DNA from: Arsenicicoccus cauae
Lineage (GTDB): Bacteria; Actinomycetota; Actinomycetes; Actinomycetales; Dermatophilaceae
Direction of reading: 5' to 3'
Assembly (NCBI RefSeq): GCF_009707125.1
Contig: NZ_WLVL01000004.1
Coordinates: 43,846 to 107,845 of the forward strand
Length of the DNA: 64,000 bases
Numbering within the stretch: position 1 is the stretch's first letter; every line of letters starts with the position of its first letter. Position numbers and translations under genes: made by a program. The notes under the pieces are model-generated. The model did not search any database and was not told where the DNA came from. It worked only from the letters and a program-made list of their open reading frames with translations. Positions 1 through 8,248 of the stretch are shown here, in pieces.

Positions 1-77
1 TAGGGTGACGCCAACGATCTCGCTCGGCCCGTCCCCGCCCCGCTCCCCCCGTCCGCCTACGCAGGAGGCGCCCCCCC

Positions 78-449
78 ATGACCGACTACGCCCAGGCCAT
101 GGCCGACTGCCTCGGCATCGAGGGCGCCCTGGGGGCGGCGCTGGTGGACCAGAGCAGCGGTATGACGCTGGCGACCGCCGGGAACCCACCCGCGGTGGAC
201 CTGCACGTGGCGGCGGCGGGCAACAGCTCGGTCGTGCAGGCCAAGCTCCGCACCATCGAGGCGCTGGGCCTGGACGACGAGATCGAGGACATCCTGATCA
301 CGCTCGGTCGGCAGTACCACATCATCCGGCCCGTCTCGAGCCGCGAGGGGCAGGGGCTGTTCCTCTACCTCGTCCTGGACCGGGCTCGCGCCAACTTGGC
401 GCTGGCGCGCTTCCGGCTCACCAAGATCGAGCAGGACTTCCGGATCTGA
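78..449 (+). CDS. Roadblock/LC7-like small protein
   Basis: This 123-residue protein has the alternating helix/strand pattern of roadblock/LC7 (MglB-like) proteins: an N-terminal helix, a strand near residues 20-29 (ALVDQSSGM), and a late strand LYLVLDR followed by an ANLALAR helix. In actinobacteria such proteins often act with small GTPases or as free regulatory subunits; no partner gene is visible here. The ATG is supported by AGGAGG at about 63-68. It converges with the SRPBCC gene, with two GTGACCAGTCGG-like half repeats in the gap. The fold assignment is from pattern recognition and the role is unknown. Confidence 0.65.
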   Translation: MTDYAQAMADCLGIEGALGAALVDQSSGMTLATAGNPPAVDLHVAAAGNSSVVQAKLRTIEALGLDDEIEDILITLGRQYHIIRPVSSREGQGLFLYLVLDRARANLALARFRLTKIEQDFRI

Positions 450-491
450 CCAGCCGGCGGGGGTGACGGGTCGGGACGTGACCAGTCGGCG
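446..491. repeat. Degenerate copies of the GTGACCAGTCGGCG repeat
   Basis: Two same-orientation half elements, CTGACCAGCCGGCGG and GTGACCAGTCGGCGG, lie between two convergent genes. They match one arm of the larger palindromes at 42392-42448 and 52159-52212. Confidence 0.6.
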
Positions 492-493
492 GC

Positions 494-1033
494 TCAGTGC
501 TGCTGCTGGGCGAACAGCACGTCGTAGCCGTCGCGCAGCTGGTCCCAGCCGTAGCGGCGGGCCGCCTCGGTGCCCACGGGGCGGCTGACGTCGTGCCCGG
601 CGGCGCGGGCCTCGAGCCCGGCGAGGCACAGGTGCCACCCCGCGGCGAGCGAGCTGGCCTGGGTGGGGTCCTCGAGCACCTGCCGCAGGGTGAGCCGCGA
701 GCCTCGTTCGTGCGCGGCGACGCTCCAGCGCAGCTCGTCGGCGCCCCAGCGGTGCACGAGCTCGCGGGGCGGCTCGGCGACGAGCACCTCGGCGTCGACG
801 GGCTCGTCGTCGGCGTTCTCGCGCGAGATGGCCGGGCCCACGGTGTCGAGGGGGCGGTCGCCGACGACCGGGGACCACGTGGCGGCGAGCTGCGGGTCGG
901 TGATGAGCGCCCAGGTCTGCTCGGGGGTGCTGGGCAGCTCGTGCACCATCGTCAGCACGGCCTCGCCCTGCGTGGTGGCGAGCGTGGCGTCGACGGTGCG
1001 GGACTCGACAAAGCTGGTCAGCAGATCGTTCAC
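494..1033 (-). CDS. SRPBCC (START/AHSA1-like) domain protein
   Basis: The protein has 179 residues from a GTG start preceded by GAGGAG. A longer in-frame extension to 1162 has no ribosome site and low-complexity content, so the internal GTG is preferred. The fold signature is strong: a strand ending MVHELPSTPEQTWALITDP, then WSP, then RWGADELRW and a C-terminal amphipathic helix starting LAAGWHLCLAGLEA. These match polyketide-cyclase/AHSA1-type ligand-binding proteins. No ligand can be inferred. It is divergent from the small gene at 1219. Confidence 0.75.
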   Translation of the reverse strand: MNDLLTSFVESRTVDATLATTQGEAVLTMVHELPSTPEQTWALITDPQLAATWSPVVGDRPLDTVGPAISRENADDEPVDAEVLVAEPPRELVHRWGADELRWSVAAHERGSRLTLRQVLEDPTQASSLAAGWHLCLAGLEARAAGHDVSRPVGTEAARRYGWDQLRDGYDVLFAQQQH

Positions 1034-1218
1034 CGGGGGCTCCTCGTGGCTGGTGGGTCTGGACCCATTGTGTCGTCTCGCGACTCGGGTGGCGCACCGT
1101 GCCCCCGCGTGCGCGTCCTGGACCATCCGTGTGGGATGGACCACGAAGGTCCTGGAGGCCACCCGGGGCCGTGCACACTGGTGCCAGCAACCCTACCGAC
1201 CGGTATGAAAGGCATGTC

Positions 1219-1434
1219 ATGGGCAAGTACGACATCAGCACCACCACCATCGGGGACCTGCTCAAGGACCCCCAGGCCGTGGAGATCTTCGACAAGCACG
1301 CCCCCGGGCTGACCTCCCACCCGATGATCGGGATGGCCAAGGGGATGAAGGCCGAGAAGGCCATGAAGATGGCCTCCGGCAAGATCCCCCAGTCGCGGCT
1401 CGACGCGATCGTCAGCGAGATCTCCGCGCTCTAG
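1219..1434 (+). CDS. Small conserved protein (71 aa)
   Basis: The start MGKYDIS follows an AAAGG ribosome site. The 71-residue sequence (DISTTTIGDLLKDPQAVEIF, then HAPGLTSHP, then MAKGMKAEKAMKMASGKIP) resembles the short helical module sometimes appended to secreted esterases and glycosidases, here free-standing. It is rich in Met and Lys, has no signal peptide and no membrane segment. A helical adaptor or stress-related protein is possible, but no function is assigned. Confidence 0.6.
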   Translation: MGKYDISTTTIGDLLKDPQAVEIFDKHAPGLTSHPMIGMAKGMKAEKAMKMASGKIPQSRLDAIVSEISAL

Positions 1435-1490
1435 CCTCACTCGGGCGCGTGGACGCGCACGGCGTCCGCCATACGGGCTGGTCGTCGTGA

Positions 1491-1496
1491 CACCCT
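1491..1496 (+). promoter_or_regulatory. -10-like hexamer CACCCT, leaderless start at 1503
   Basis: CACCCT ends exactly 6 nt before the ATG of the exporter-like gene and no ribosome site is present. The layout predicts transcription beginning at or next to the start codon. Confidence 0.5.
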
Positions 1497-1502
1497 GGTC
1501 GC

Positions 1503-2774
1503 ATGACGTCGCCCGGTGTGCGCGCGCGGAGGCCGCGGCACGTGGCCGCCACGGCGTGGTCGCGGGTCTGGCCCGGCGGACCCACCCGGTGGCGCGACGT
1601 GCCGCGCCGCGTGCGGCCGACCGTCATGCAGGTCGGCCGCCTGACGGTCGCGGGGGTGCTCGCCTACCTGCTCACGGCCGCCCTGACCGAGGGTGCGATC
1701 GACCTGACCGGGGCGCTCACCGCCATCCTGGTCTGCCAGGCGTCCACGCTGTCGTCGGTGCGCATGGGGGCCGTGCGGGTGGGGGCGGTGCTGACGGGCG
1801 TCCTCGTCGCCGTCGCCGTGTCGAGCATGGTGGGGCTGACCTGGTGGTCGCTCGGGATCGCCATCGGCTCGTCGCTGATCCTCGCCAAGGTCTTTCGCCT
1901 CGGCGACCAGGCCCTGGAGACACCCATCTCCGCGATGCTCATCCTGTCGGCGGGTGGGCAGGAGCTCGCCGTCGAGACGCGCGTGGTGACGACCTTCATC
2001 GGCGCCTTCGTCGGCGTGGGCATCAACCTGTTCTTTCCTCCGACGATCCCGACGCGCGCGGCCACCTCGTCGGTGCGCTGGGTCGCCCTGGAGCTCGCCG
2101 AGGCGGTCGACCGCGTGGCGGACAGCCTTGCCACGACGCCGCTGGTGCGCCAGGACTGCGAGCAGTGGCTCGACGAGGTGCGTGGCCTCAGCAGCCGCGT
2201 CGCCCGCGCCACCACGCTGGTCCAGCAGGTCAAGGACGCGCGCCGGCTCAACCCGCGGGCGCTCGCGTCGGTCAGCGCCGAGCCCCCCTTGCGCACCGGG
2301 CTGGACCGGCTCGAGCAGTGCCAGCTGGCAGTGCGCAGCCTGCTGCTGCTGATGGTCGAGAGCGCGCCGCCCGAGGGTGAGGACGACGGCTACACCGAGG
2401 AGGTGCGGGTCGCCTTCAGCGTCGTGCTGTCCGACGTCGCCGATTGCCTGCGGGCCTTCGGCGACCTGGTGGCCTCCGAGGCGGGCGCCGAGATCGGGGA
2501 CGTCGAGGAGCAGCTGGAACAGACCCTGGAGACCTTGGGGGAGACCCGCGCGGTGCTCACCGAGCTCATGCTGGTCGACCCCCGCTCCGAGACGGGCCAG
2601 TGGATGCTGCGGGGGTCCACCCTCGCTGCCGTGCAGCAGGTCCTCAACGTCCTCGCGGTCGACGTGCGGCGCCGCGAGCGGGAGCACTGGGAGTCGACGG
2701 CCCGGGTGACGGTCCCGATCTCGCCCCTGCTGCGCGACGCCCTGCCAGACTGGCGGAGCCAGCGCCACCCCTGA
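1503..2774 (+). CDS. Aromatic-acid-exporter/FUSC-like membrane protein
   Basis: 423 residues. After a basic N-terminus come about five or six hydrophobic segments (residues 40-190), including the family-like ALTAILVCQASTLSSVRMG and a glycine-rich last segment FIGAFVGVGINLFF. A long cytoplasmic helical region follows (about 200-420), with charged stretches and LEQTLETLGETRAVL. This split between a membrane half and a soluble helical half is typical of ArAE/FUSC-type exporters. The substrate is unknown. The methyltransferase starts 18 bp downstream and may be co-transcribed. Confidence 0.75.
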   Translation: MTSPGVRARRPRHVAATAWSRVWPGGPTRWRDVPRRVRPTVMQVGRLTVAGVLAYLLTAALTEGAIDLTGALTAILVCQASTLSSVRMGAVRVGAVLTGVLVAVAVSSMVGLTWWSLGIAIGSSLILAKVFRLGDQALETPISAMLILSAGGQELAVETRVVTTFIGAFVGVGINLFFPPTIPTRAATSSVRWVALELAEAVDRVADSLATTPLVRQDCEQWLDEVRGLSSRVARATTLVQQVKDARRLNPRALASVSAEPPLRTGLDRLEQCQLAVRSLLLLMVESAPPEGEDDGYTEEVRVAFSVVLSDVADCLRAFGDLVASEAGAEIGDVEEQLEQTLETLGETRAVLTELMLVDPRSETGQWMLRGSTLAAVQQVLNVLAVDVRRREREHWESTARVTVPISPLLRDALPDWRSQRHP

Positions 2775-2792
2775 CCCTCCCCTGGAGGTGCC

Positions 2793-3533
2793 ATGCGCAC
2801 GACGTCCGGACGCCCGGAGCCCGCGCGGTCCCGGCTGCCCGACTGGTGCGCCGACCTGCTCGACCGGCCGGACGCCCTGCACCGGGTGGCCGGCCGGGTG
2901 TGGTCCACCACGCCCGGCCTGAGCGCTCGCTCGGCGCCCCGCGACCGCGGGGCCGAGGGGTATGACGCCCTCGCGGCCTCGCGCGGCTACCTCCGCACGG
3001 CGTGGGGCCTGGACCCGGTGGACCAGCGGTCGTTCGCGCGGGCGGCCCTCGCGTCGCGGCGCGGCCCGATGGTCGACGTGGCCTGCGGGGGGCTGGCGCT
3101 CACCGCCGACCTCTACGCTCGGGCCGCTCGCCCGCTGCTGCTGGTGGATCGGTCGCTGGCTGTGCTGCTGCGGGCCGAGGAGCGCCTGGCCCGCCGCGGG
3201 GAGGTCGTGCTGGTGCAGGCGGAGCTCGACGCCCTGCCGCTGCGCCCGCGGTCGGTCGACACCGTGGCCTGCCTCGGCGTGCTGCACCTCGTCCCCGACG
3301 CGGACCGGCTCGGGGAGCGGCTCGCCTCCTGGGTCCGGCCGGGCGGCACGCTGCACGCCTCCAGCCTCACCCGCGGTCGGCGCGGCAGCGACGCCCTGCT
3401 GGAGGCGCTCCACCGCGCCGGCGAGCTCGCCCGCCCCAGGACCCCCGAGGAGGTCGTGCGGTCCCTGCCCCTGCCCCGACCCCGCGTCGTGCAGCGCGGC
3501 GCGATGACCTACGTCGACGGGGTGGTGGCCTGA
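2793..3533 (+). CDS. Class I SAM-dependent methyltransferase
   Basis: 246 residues. The SAM-binding motif I is MVDVACGGLAL (about 93-103), followed by the acidic strand end LLLVDRS and a post-motif CLGVLHLVPD, then WVRPGGTLHAS. These are the order and spacing of UbiE/Methyltransf_11-type enzymes. The TGGAGGTGCC site before the ATG supports the start. It is 18 bp after the exporter-like gene, so they may form an operon. The substrate cannot be predicted. Confidence 0.8.
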   Translation: MRTTSGRPEPARSRLPDWCADLLDRPDALHRVAGRVWSTTPGLSARSAPRDRGAEGYDALAASRGYLRTAWGLDPVDQRSFARAALASRRGPMVDVACGGLALTADLYARAARPLLLVDRSLAVLLRAEERLARRGEVVLVQAELDALPLRPRSVDTVACLGVLHLVPDADRLGERLASWVRPGGTLHASSLTRGRRGSDALLEALHRAGELARPRTPEEVVRSLPLPRPRVVQRGAMTYVDGVVA

Positions 3534-3574
3534 CCACTTCGCCGTCTCGGGAGGCGAAAGCCCTGGGGGGTCGC

Positions 3575-3580
3575 TAGCGT
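3575..3580 (+). promoter_or_regulatory. -10-like TAGCGT, leaderless start at 3588
   Basis: TAGCGT lies 7 nt before the ATG with no ribosome site, in the same arrangement as at 35142. Confidence 0.5.
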
Positions 3581-3587
3581 CGACACC

Positions 3588-4196
3588 ATGACCCCTCCCT
3601 CCGACGACGAGCGACGCCGTCGGGAGCTCCGGGCGCGCGAGAGGTCCCGGCGCGGGCACCCCGTGGGCCGCGAGCTGCCGGGCGCGGCCGTGCCCCCGGT
3701 CGTGGCCCGCCTCGGCGAGGTGCTCGCCACGGGCACCCCCCTGGACGCCCTGCTGGAGGTCTCGGCCCTGCTCCACGAGGTGGGCGGGGGCAGCGCGGAG
3801 CTCGACACCCGCTGGCTGGTGTCCGCGCTGGTGGAGCACGACGACGCGGTGACGACGACGGCCCTGGCCGTCCTGTCCCGCCTGCTGGGCGACGACGTCC
3901 TGCGGGCCCGCGTCAAGCGAGAGATGCGGTTGCGCGAGGACCCGGTCCCCGGCTGGGCGGCCGACCTGGACTCCCTGGTCCGCCTCGCCGGCCGGACCGA
4001 CCAGACCGTGCTGATCGAGCTGGCCGAGCCGCTCGCGCTGCGGCCCATGGCGCACCTGCACGCGCGCCTCGACCCCGCGGACGGCCGGGTGCTGGACGGG
4101 CGGGTCGTGCCCTCCGGGCCCCTGTCGTCCTGGCCCGGCTGCGGGCCGCTCGTGCGGTGGGCCGTGCGGGTCGCGCCGACCGCCGCCGCGACCTAG
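3588..4196 (+). CDS. Hypothetical protein (202 aa)
   Basis: A soluble protein with a very basic first 20 residues (ERRRRELRARERSRRG), an alpha-helical centre and no signal peptide. It is not recognised. The putative -10 hexamer 7 nt upstream suggests a leaderless mRNA. Codon use matches neighbouring genes, so the frame is probably real. The C-terminal third contains Trp-rich SSWPGCGPLVRWAVRV. Confidence 0.6.
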   Translation: MTPPSDDERRRRELRARERSRRGHPVGRELPGAAVPPVVARLGEVLATGTPLDALLEVSALLHEVGGGSAELDTRWLVSALVEHDDAVTTTALAVLSRLLGDDVLRARVKREMRLREDPVPGWAADLDSLVRLAGRTDQTVLIELAEPLALRPMAHLHARLDPADGRVLDGRVVPSGPLSSWPGCGPLVRWAVRVAPTAAAT

Positions 4197-4298
4197 GGTG
4201 GGCGTCGGCCGGGCGGCTGCGACGAGCCGTCGTGCGGGCGGTCCCCGGCATACGACCTCTCCCGCCGTCGCTCACCCTCCCGACCGTAAGGCTCCACG

Positions 4299-4736
4299 AT
4301 GTCCACCACCTTGACCGAGACCCTGCTCGCCCCCACCCGTCGCGACACCGTCGTCGACACCCTCGTGGGCGTCATCGACGCCGAGGTCGCCGGCAAGCGA
4401 GGCGTGGGCGGCGCCATCATCAAGACGGCCTACGGCGCGGTCAAGAAGGTCAACGACGGTGTCGTCCGCCGGGCGGTCGACGGCATGCTGCCCGACGCGG
4501 CCTCCTCGCTGCATCCGCTGTGGGACGCGCGCGGCGACCAGGCGTTCGCGTCCTACCTCACCGCCCACGGGGACCAGGCCGCCGACGCCCTGCTGGCGGT
4601 CAGCGACACCCGCGCCGCCAACCCGCGTCACGCCGCGATCGCCACGGTCTACAACGGGGTCCGCCCCAAGGCCAAGCAGCTCGTCATGGAGGCCCTCCCA
4701 CGCCTCGGGGCGGCCATCGAGACCCTGGCGTCGTGA
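4299..4736 (+). CDS. DUF6918-like conserved protein
   Basis: 145 residues beginning TLTETLLAPTRRDTVVD and containing KRGVGGAIIKTAYGAVKKV and VVRRAVDGMLPDAASSLHPL. These recall a conserved actinobacterial family of about 140 residues (DUF6918, from memory). It is helical and soluble with no catalytic motif. A TAAGG-like site precedes the ATG. It stands alone between a hypothetical gene and the GAF-ANTAR regulator. Confidence 0.65.
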   Translation: MSTTLTETLLAPTRRDTVVDTLVGVIDAEVAGKRGVGGAIIKTAYGAVKKVNDGVVRRAVDGMLPDAASSLHPLWDARGDQAFASYLTAHGDQAADALLAVSDTRAANPRHAAIATVYNGVRPKAKQLVMEALPRLGAAIETLAS

Positions 4737-4754
4737 GGGTCGGTGACCCGTCGT

Positions 4755-4760
4755 TAGACT
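4755..4760 (+). promoter_or_regulatory. -10-like TAGACT for the GAF-ANTAR gene
   Basis: TAGACT would give a transcript with a leader of about 45 nt containing the GGAGG ribosome site before 4812. Confidence 0.35.
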
Positions 4761-4811
4761 CCAGGTCACCCTGCTCCTCGTCACCGTCGCGTCACCCCGC
4801 TTGGAGGCTCC

Positions 4812-5549
4812 ATGCCCCACAGAGTGGAGCCCACCGAGGTCTTCGCCCGGCTCAACGTCCTGATCCACGGCCGCCCCGAGGCGCGGGCCGTCTACCAGGC
4901 CGTCGTCGCCGCAGCCGTCCAGCTCGTCGACGGCTGCGACCACGCCTCGATGATGCTCGTCGACCGCCGCGGCCGCTTCTACAGCGCCGCCGCCACCGAT
5001 GACGTCGCCCTGGCGGTGGACGACATCGAGCTCGCCGTCGACGACGGGCCGTGCGTGGACGCCATCGTCGAGGAGTCCTTCCAGCACGACCCGGACCTCG
5101 AGGACGGCTCGCAGTGGCCCGAGCTGGCGCGCCGGGTCGTCGCCGAGACCTCCGTGCGCGGCCTCATCGGCTACCGCATCCTGCTCGACGGCGAGAAGGT
5201 CGGGGCGCTCAACCTGTTCTCCGACACCGCCGGTGCGTTCACGTCCAACTCGACGGACCAGGCGGCGGTGCTGGCGGCGTTCGCCTCGGTGGCGGTGATG
5301 ACGGTGCGGGCGCAGGCCGACAGCGCCAACCTGGAGCGGGCGCTCGGCACCTCCCGCGAGATCGGCAAGGCGGTGGGCCTGCTCATGGCCGCCCACAAGG
5401 TCGACGACGAGGAAGCCTTCGAGCTGCTGCGCAGGACCAGCCAGGACCTCAACATCAAGCTGGCCACGCTGGCCGAGGAGGTCGTCCAGGGGCAGCGCGT
5501 GCAGTACATCGCCAACAAGCGCCTCGCCAGCGATCACCTCGTCGACTAG
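4812..5549 (+). CDS. GAF-ANTAR antiterminator regulator
   Basis: 245 residues. A GAF domain covers about 15-160 (ASMMLVDRRGRFYSAAATDD; DDGPCVDAI; YRILLDGEKVGALNLFSD). A C-terminal ANTAR domain covers about 170-230 (LGTSREIGKAVGLLMAAHKV, then AFELLRRTSQDLNIKLATLA). ANTAR domains bind paired RNA hairpins and stop transcription termination; the GAF part probably senses a small ligand or redox state. The gene has its own -10-like hexamer and a good GGAGG site. Its RNA target cannot be named. Confidence 0.9.
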   Translation: MPHRVEPTEVFARLNVLIHGRPEARAVYQAVVAAAVQLVDGCDHASMMLVDRRGRFYSAAATDDVALAVDDIELAVDDGPCVDAIVEESFQHDPDLEDGSQWPELARRVVAETSVRGLIGYRILLDGEKVGALNLFSDTAGAFTSNSTDQAAVLAAFASVAVMTVRAQADSANLERALGTSREIGKAVGLLMAAHKVDDEEAFELLRRTSQDLNIKLATLAEEVVQGQRVQYIANKRLASDHLVD

Positions 5550-5622
5550 CGCCGCCGGCGAGCACGCGAGCCTTTCGTCGCCCGAGTGCTGGACATCCCC
5601 TGTCCAACCGGTGGCGGACCGC

Positions 5623-5628
5623 TAGGCT
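5623..5628 (+). promoter_or_regulatory. Putative -10 of the SAM riboswitch-metB transcript
   Basis: TAGGCT is placed so that transcription would begin near 5635, at the 5' edge of the riboswitch. An inverted repeat GGACA-N5-TGTCC (5591-5605) overlaps the -35 area and could be an operator. Confidence 0.4.
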
Positions 5629-5633
5629 GCAGG

Positions 5634-5735
5634 CACATCCATCACGACCGGCTGAGGGACAGGCCCGACGACGCCGGGGCAACCGCCCGAGGGGGAGACC
5701 CCGAGGGTCAGGTGCCAAGTCCTGCGGGGGCCTCG
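5634..5735 (+). promoter_or_regulatory. SAM-I-superfamily riboswitch
   Basis: The leader contains the SAM-box core in order: GAGGGACAGGCCCGACGA, GCCGGGGCAACC and GGTGCCAAGTCCTGC. This matches the S-box arrangement (GAGGGA, GGCAACC, GGTGC-AA-TCC). It lies about 100 nt upstream of the cystathionine gamma-synthase start, so SAM probably represses that gene. The exact subclass (SAM-I or the actinobacterial I/IV variant) needs covariance scoring. Confidence 0.8.
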
Positions 5736-5837
5736 CGGCCCACCGGCAGATGGGTCGATGCGCCGGCGCGCCCGGCATACCGCTCGTGGTGTCGACCGCA
5801 GGACTGGGCCCGCTCAGCACCTGCGAAAGGCGACATC

Positions 5838-7007
5838 ATGACCGAGCTGTCCCGCCTCACCCGCGCGATCCGCGCCGGACTCGAGACCGACCCGGCCCAC
5901 GGCGCTGTGGTCCCCCCGATCTACCTGTCGAGCAACTACACGTTCGAGAGCTTCGGCACGCCGCGCCGCTACGACTACACCCGGTCCGGCAACCCGACGC
6001 GTGACCAGCTCGGCGACGCGCTGGCCACCCTCGAGGGCGGCGCCGGCGGGGTCATCACCGCCACCGGCATGGGGGCGATCACCGTCGTCGTGTCGGCGCT
6101 GCTGTCGCCCGGGCAGCGGATCGTCATCCCGCACGACTGCTACGGCGGGTCGTGGCGGCTCTTCGACACGATGTCGCGCAAGGGCGCCTTCGAGCTGGTG
6201 ACGGTCGACTACACCGACGCGGCGCAGGTCGAGGCCGCGCTGGGCGCCGACCAGGCACCGACGGTCGTGTGGATCGAGACGCCGTCCAACCCGCTGCTGC
6301 GCATCACCGACGTCCGCGCCGTCGCCCGGCGGGCGCACGAGGTGGGGGCGGTCGTGGTCGCCGACAACACCTTCCTGTCGCCGCTGCTGTGCCGCCCGCT
6401 GGAGCTGGGCTGCGACGTGGTCGTGCACTCGACCACGAAGTACGTCAACGGCCACTCCGACGTCGTCGGCGGCGCCGTCATCGGCGGGACCGAGGAGCTG
6501 CACGAGCAGCTCGGCTGGTGGGCCAACGTGCTCGGCCTGACCGGGAGCCCGTTCGACAGCTACCAGACGCTGCGGGGGCTGCGGACCCTGCACACCCGAA
6601 TGCGCGCCCACGAGGACAACGCTCGCGCCGTCGCGGAGCTGATCGCCGCGCACCCGGCCGCGTCCGCCACCTACTACCCGGGCCTGCCGGACCACCCGGG
6701 GCACGAGCTCGCGGCGTCGCAGCAGGACGGCTTCGGGGCGATCGTGTCGCTGGAGCTGGCAGGTGGCGAGCCGGCGGTGCGGGCGTTCCTGGACGGGCTG
6801 GAGTGCTTCTCGTTGGCCGAGTCGCTCGGCGGGGTCGAGTCGCTGGTCGTCCACCCGCCGACCATGACGCACGCGTCGATGACCCCCGAGGCGCGGGCCG
6901 TGGCCGGCATCAAGGACAACCTCCTGCGCCTGTCGATCGGCATCGAGGCGACCGAGGACCTGGTCGCGGACGTCCAGGCCGCCCTCGACCGCGCCGCCAC
7001 CGCCTGA
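5838..7007 (+). CDS. metB: Cystathionine gamma-synthase
   Basis: A PLP-dependent Cys/Met-metabolism enzyme of 389 residues. Visible motifs are YDYTRSGNPTRD near 45, the PLP phosphate site ATGMGA near 75, VWIETPSNPLL near 135, and STTKYVNGHSDVVGG with the Schiff-base lysine at K201. It joins activated homoserine and cysteine to cystathionine in the cytosol. A homocysteine- or cystathionine-lyase role is possible for this fold, but the SAM riboswitch upstream fits methionine synthesis. The start at 5838 follows AAAGG; a longer upstream frame would cross the riboswitch and is rejected. Confidence 0.88.
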   Translation: MTELSRLTRAIRAGLETDPAHGAVVPPIYLSSNYTFESFGTPRRYDYTRSGNPTRDQLGDALATLEGGAGGVITATGMGAITVVVSALLSPGQRIVIPHDCYGGSWRLFDTMSRKGAFELVTVDYTDAAQVEAALGADQAPTVVWIETPSNPLLRITDVRAVARRAHEVGAVVVADNTFLSPLLCRPLELGCDVVVHSTTKYVNGHSDVVGGAVIGGTEELHEQLGWWANVLGLTGSPFDSYQTLRGLRTLHTRMRAHEDNARAVAELIAAHPAASATYYPGLPDHPGHELAASQQDGFGAIVSLELAGGEPAVRAFLDGLECFSLAESLGGVESLVVHPPTMTHASMTPEARAVAGIKDNLLRLSIGIEATEDLVADVQAALDRAATA

Positions 7008-7011
7008 CCTA

Positions 7012-7194
7012 CCGGGGGTAGGGGCATCAGCCGGCCTTCGTACCCCAGGCTGATGATCCCGCCGGGGGTAGGGGCATCAGCCGGCCTTCGTACCCCAGGC
7101 TGATGATCCCGCCGGGGGTAGGGGCATCAGCCGGGGTTAGTTCGCCAGGCTGATGATCCCGCCCCCGGTAGGGGCATTAGCCAGGCTTGGTTCG
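7012..7194. repeat. 50-bp tandem repeat, 3.6 copies
   Basis: Units run 7012-7061, 7062-7111 (identical), 7112-7161 (diverged in the middle) and a partial copy from 7162. Each intact unit has arms in the order GGGGTA, CATCAGCC, TACCCC, GGCTGATG, so two pairings interleave. It starts 4 bp after metB and may act as a transcript end structure. A diverged copy is at 18118-18166. Confidence 0.9.
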
Positions 7195-7217
7195 GAGACC
7201 GAAGCGGCGGGTGGTGA

Positions 7218-7240
7218 GCTGGGGGCCTCAGTTTGGGTCG
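7218..7240. repeat. Dispersed element, copy 1
   Basis: GCTGGGGGCCTCAGTTTGGG is matched at 43627-43648 with one mismatch and one single-base gap. The rest of the gap from 7241 to 7340 holds nothing recognisable. Confidence 0.5.
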
Positions 7241-7346
7241 CCCGGTCGCCTGGTCGCGCTGACCGTGGCCGTATGCCGCAGCCCGGCGTGCGAGCGGTCC
7301 GGCGACATACGGCGCGGCACCCGACGCAGGCGGGGATCCACTACCT

Positions 7347-7352
7347 AGGCTG
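7347..7352 (+). promoter_or_regulatory. -10-like TAGGCT for the DUF305 gene
   Basis: TAGGCT, identical to the metB hexamer, lies 47 bp before the ATG of the lipoprotein gene. Confidence 0.35.
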
Positions 7353-7398
7353 GGGCCAGCTGATCCGCCTTCCAGGACCTCGATCGTCAGGAGCCCTC

Positions 7399-8091
7399 AT
7401 GCACCGCCCCACCATCCCGGCCGTCGTCGCCGCTGCCCTCGGACTGCTGCTCGCCGGATGCGGGTCGAGCGGCGGCGCGACCAGCACCACGAGCACGGCG
7501 GCCACCACGGCCACCAGCACGACCACGGCCGGGGACACCCACACCGGCCACGGCTCCAGCTCGTCAGCGACACCGTCCGATGCCACGTCCTCCACCGCGA
7601 CGTCCGCGACGTCCGCGACCTCCGGCGGGTCGGCCATGCACGGGCGTGCGGGTGACGTGATGTTCGCGCAGATGATGATCCCGCACCACGAGCAGGCGCT
7701 GGACCTGGCCGACTTCGCGCTGAAGGGGCACGGCGCCTCGACCCAGGTGCAGGCGCTGGCCCGCCGCATCCAGAGCGCCCAGGACCCCGAGATCCAGCAG
7801 ATGCGGCGCATGCTCACGAGCTGGAGCGCCCCGGAGATGCCGGCCGACCACGGGATGCCGATGGAGGGCATGGTGCCCGAGGGGGACATGCGTGAGCTGG
7901 CGGCGCTGCAGGGCTCGGCCTTCGACCAGCGTTGGCTGGAGCTGATGACCAAGCACCACCAGGGTGCGGTGAGCATGGCCGAGAACGTCCTCGGGACCAC
8001 GGACGACCCCGCGGTCAAGAAGCTCGCGCAGGACATCATCACGGCGCAGCGCAAGGAGATCGCCGAGATGCAGGCGATGCCGACCAAGTGA
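7399..8091 (+). CDS. DUF305 lipoprotein
   Basis: 230 residues. A signal peptide with lipobox LLLAGC gives lipidation at Cys20 or 21. A Ser/Thr/Ala-rich linker follows, then a four-helix DUF305 domain (about 85-230) with the paired motifs MMIPHHEQALDLADFAL and MTKHHQGAVSMAENV. DUF305 domains are ferritin-like, and the His pairs and many Met residues suggest metal, possibly copper, binding at the outer face of the membrane. The start follows CAGGAG. No copper genes are adjacent, so the metal role is from the family only. Confidence 0.88.
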   Translation: MHRPTIPAVVAAALGLLLAGCGSSGGATSTTSTAATTATSTTTAGDTHTGHGSSSSATPSDATSSTATSATSATSGGSAMHGRAGDVMFAQMMIPHHEQALDLADFALKGHGASTQVQALARRIQSAQDPEIQQMRRMLTSWSAPEMPADHGMPMEGMVPEGDMRELAALQGSAFDQRWLELMTKHHQGAVSMAENVLGTTDDPAVKKLAQDIITAQRKEIAEMQAMPTK

Positions 8092-8134
8092 CCTGGTGAC
8101 GTTCCGGGGTCGGTCCGGGCATAGCCCCGGTGCG

Positions 8135-8152
8135 GGGCCACCTGAGTGGCCC
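8135..8152 (+). terminator. Hairpin after the DUF305 gene
   Basis: GGGCCAC-CTGA-GTGGCCC forms a 7-bp stem with a 4-nt loop 43 bp after the stop. There is no U-tract, as is usual in GC-rich actinobacteria. Confidence 0.4.
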
Positions 8153-8236
8153 TCGCGGCAGTCACGGTGCGTCGTGCCCGTCTCCGCTGAACGGCTGCAC
8201 CTACGTCAACCTCTGCTGCGGTGCCCGACGGCTGCC

Positions 8237-8242
8237 TAGGGT
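8237..8242 (+). promoter_or_regulatory. -10-like TAGGGT, leaderless start at 8249
   Basis: TAGGGT ends 6 nt before ATG with no ribosome site. Confidence 0.55.
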
Positions 8243-8248
8243 GGCGGC

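Noticed and set aside
1437..4061. An 874-codon minus-strand frame opposite the exporter and methyltransferase
   Set aside because: Low-complexity translation with no motif, opposite two convincing genes.
7012..7194. CRISPR array
   Set aside because: The 50-bp units are contiguous with no unique spacers and no cas genes are near.
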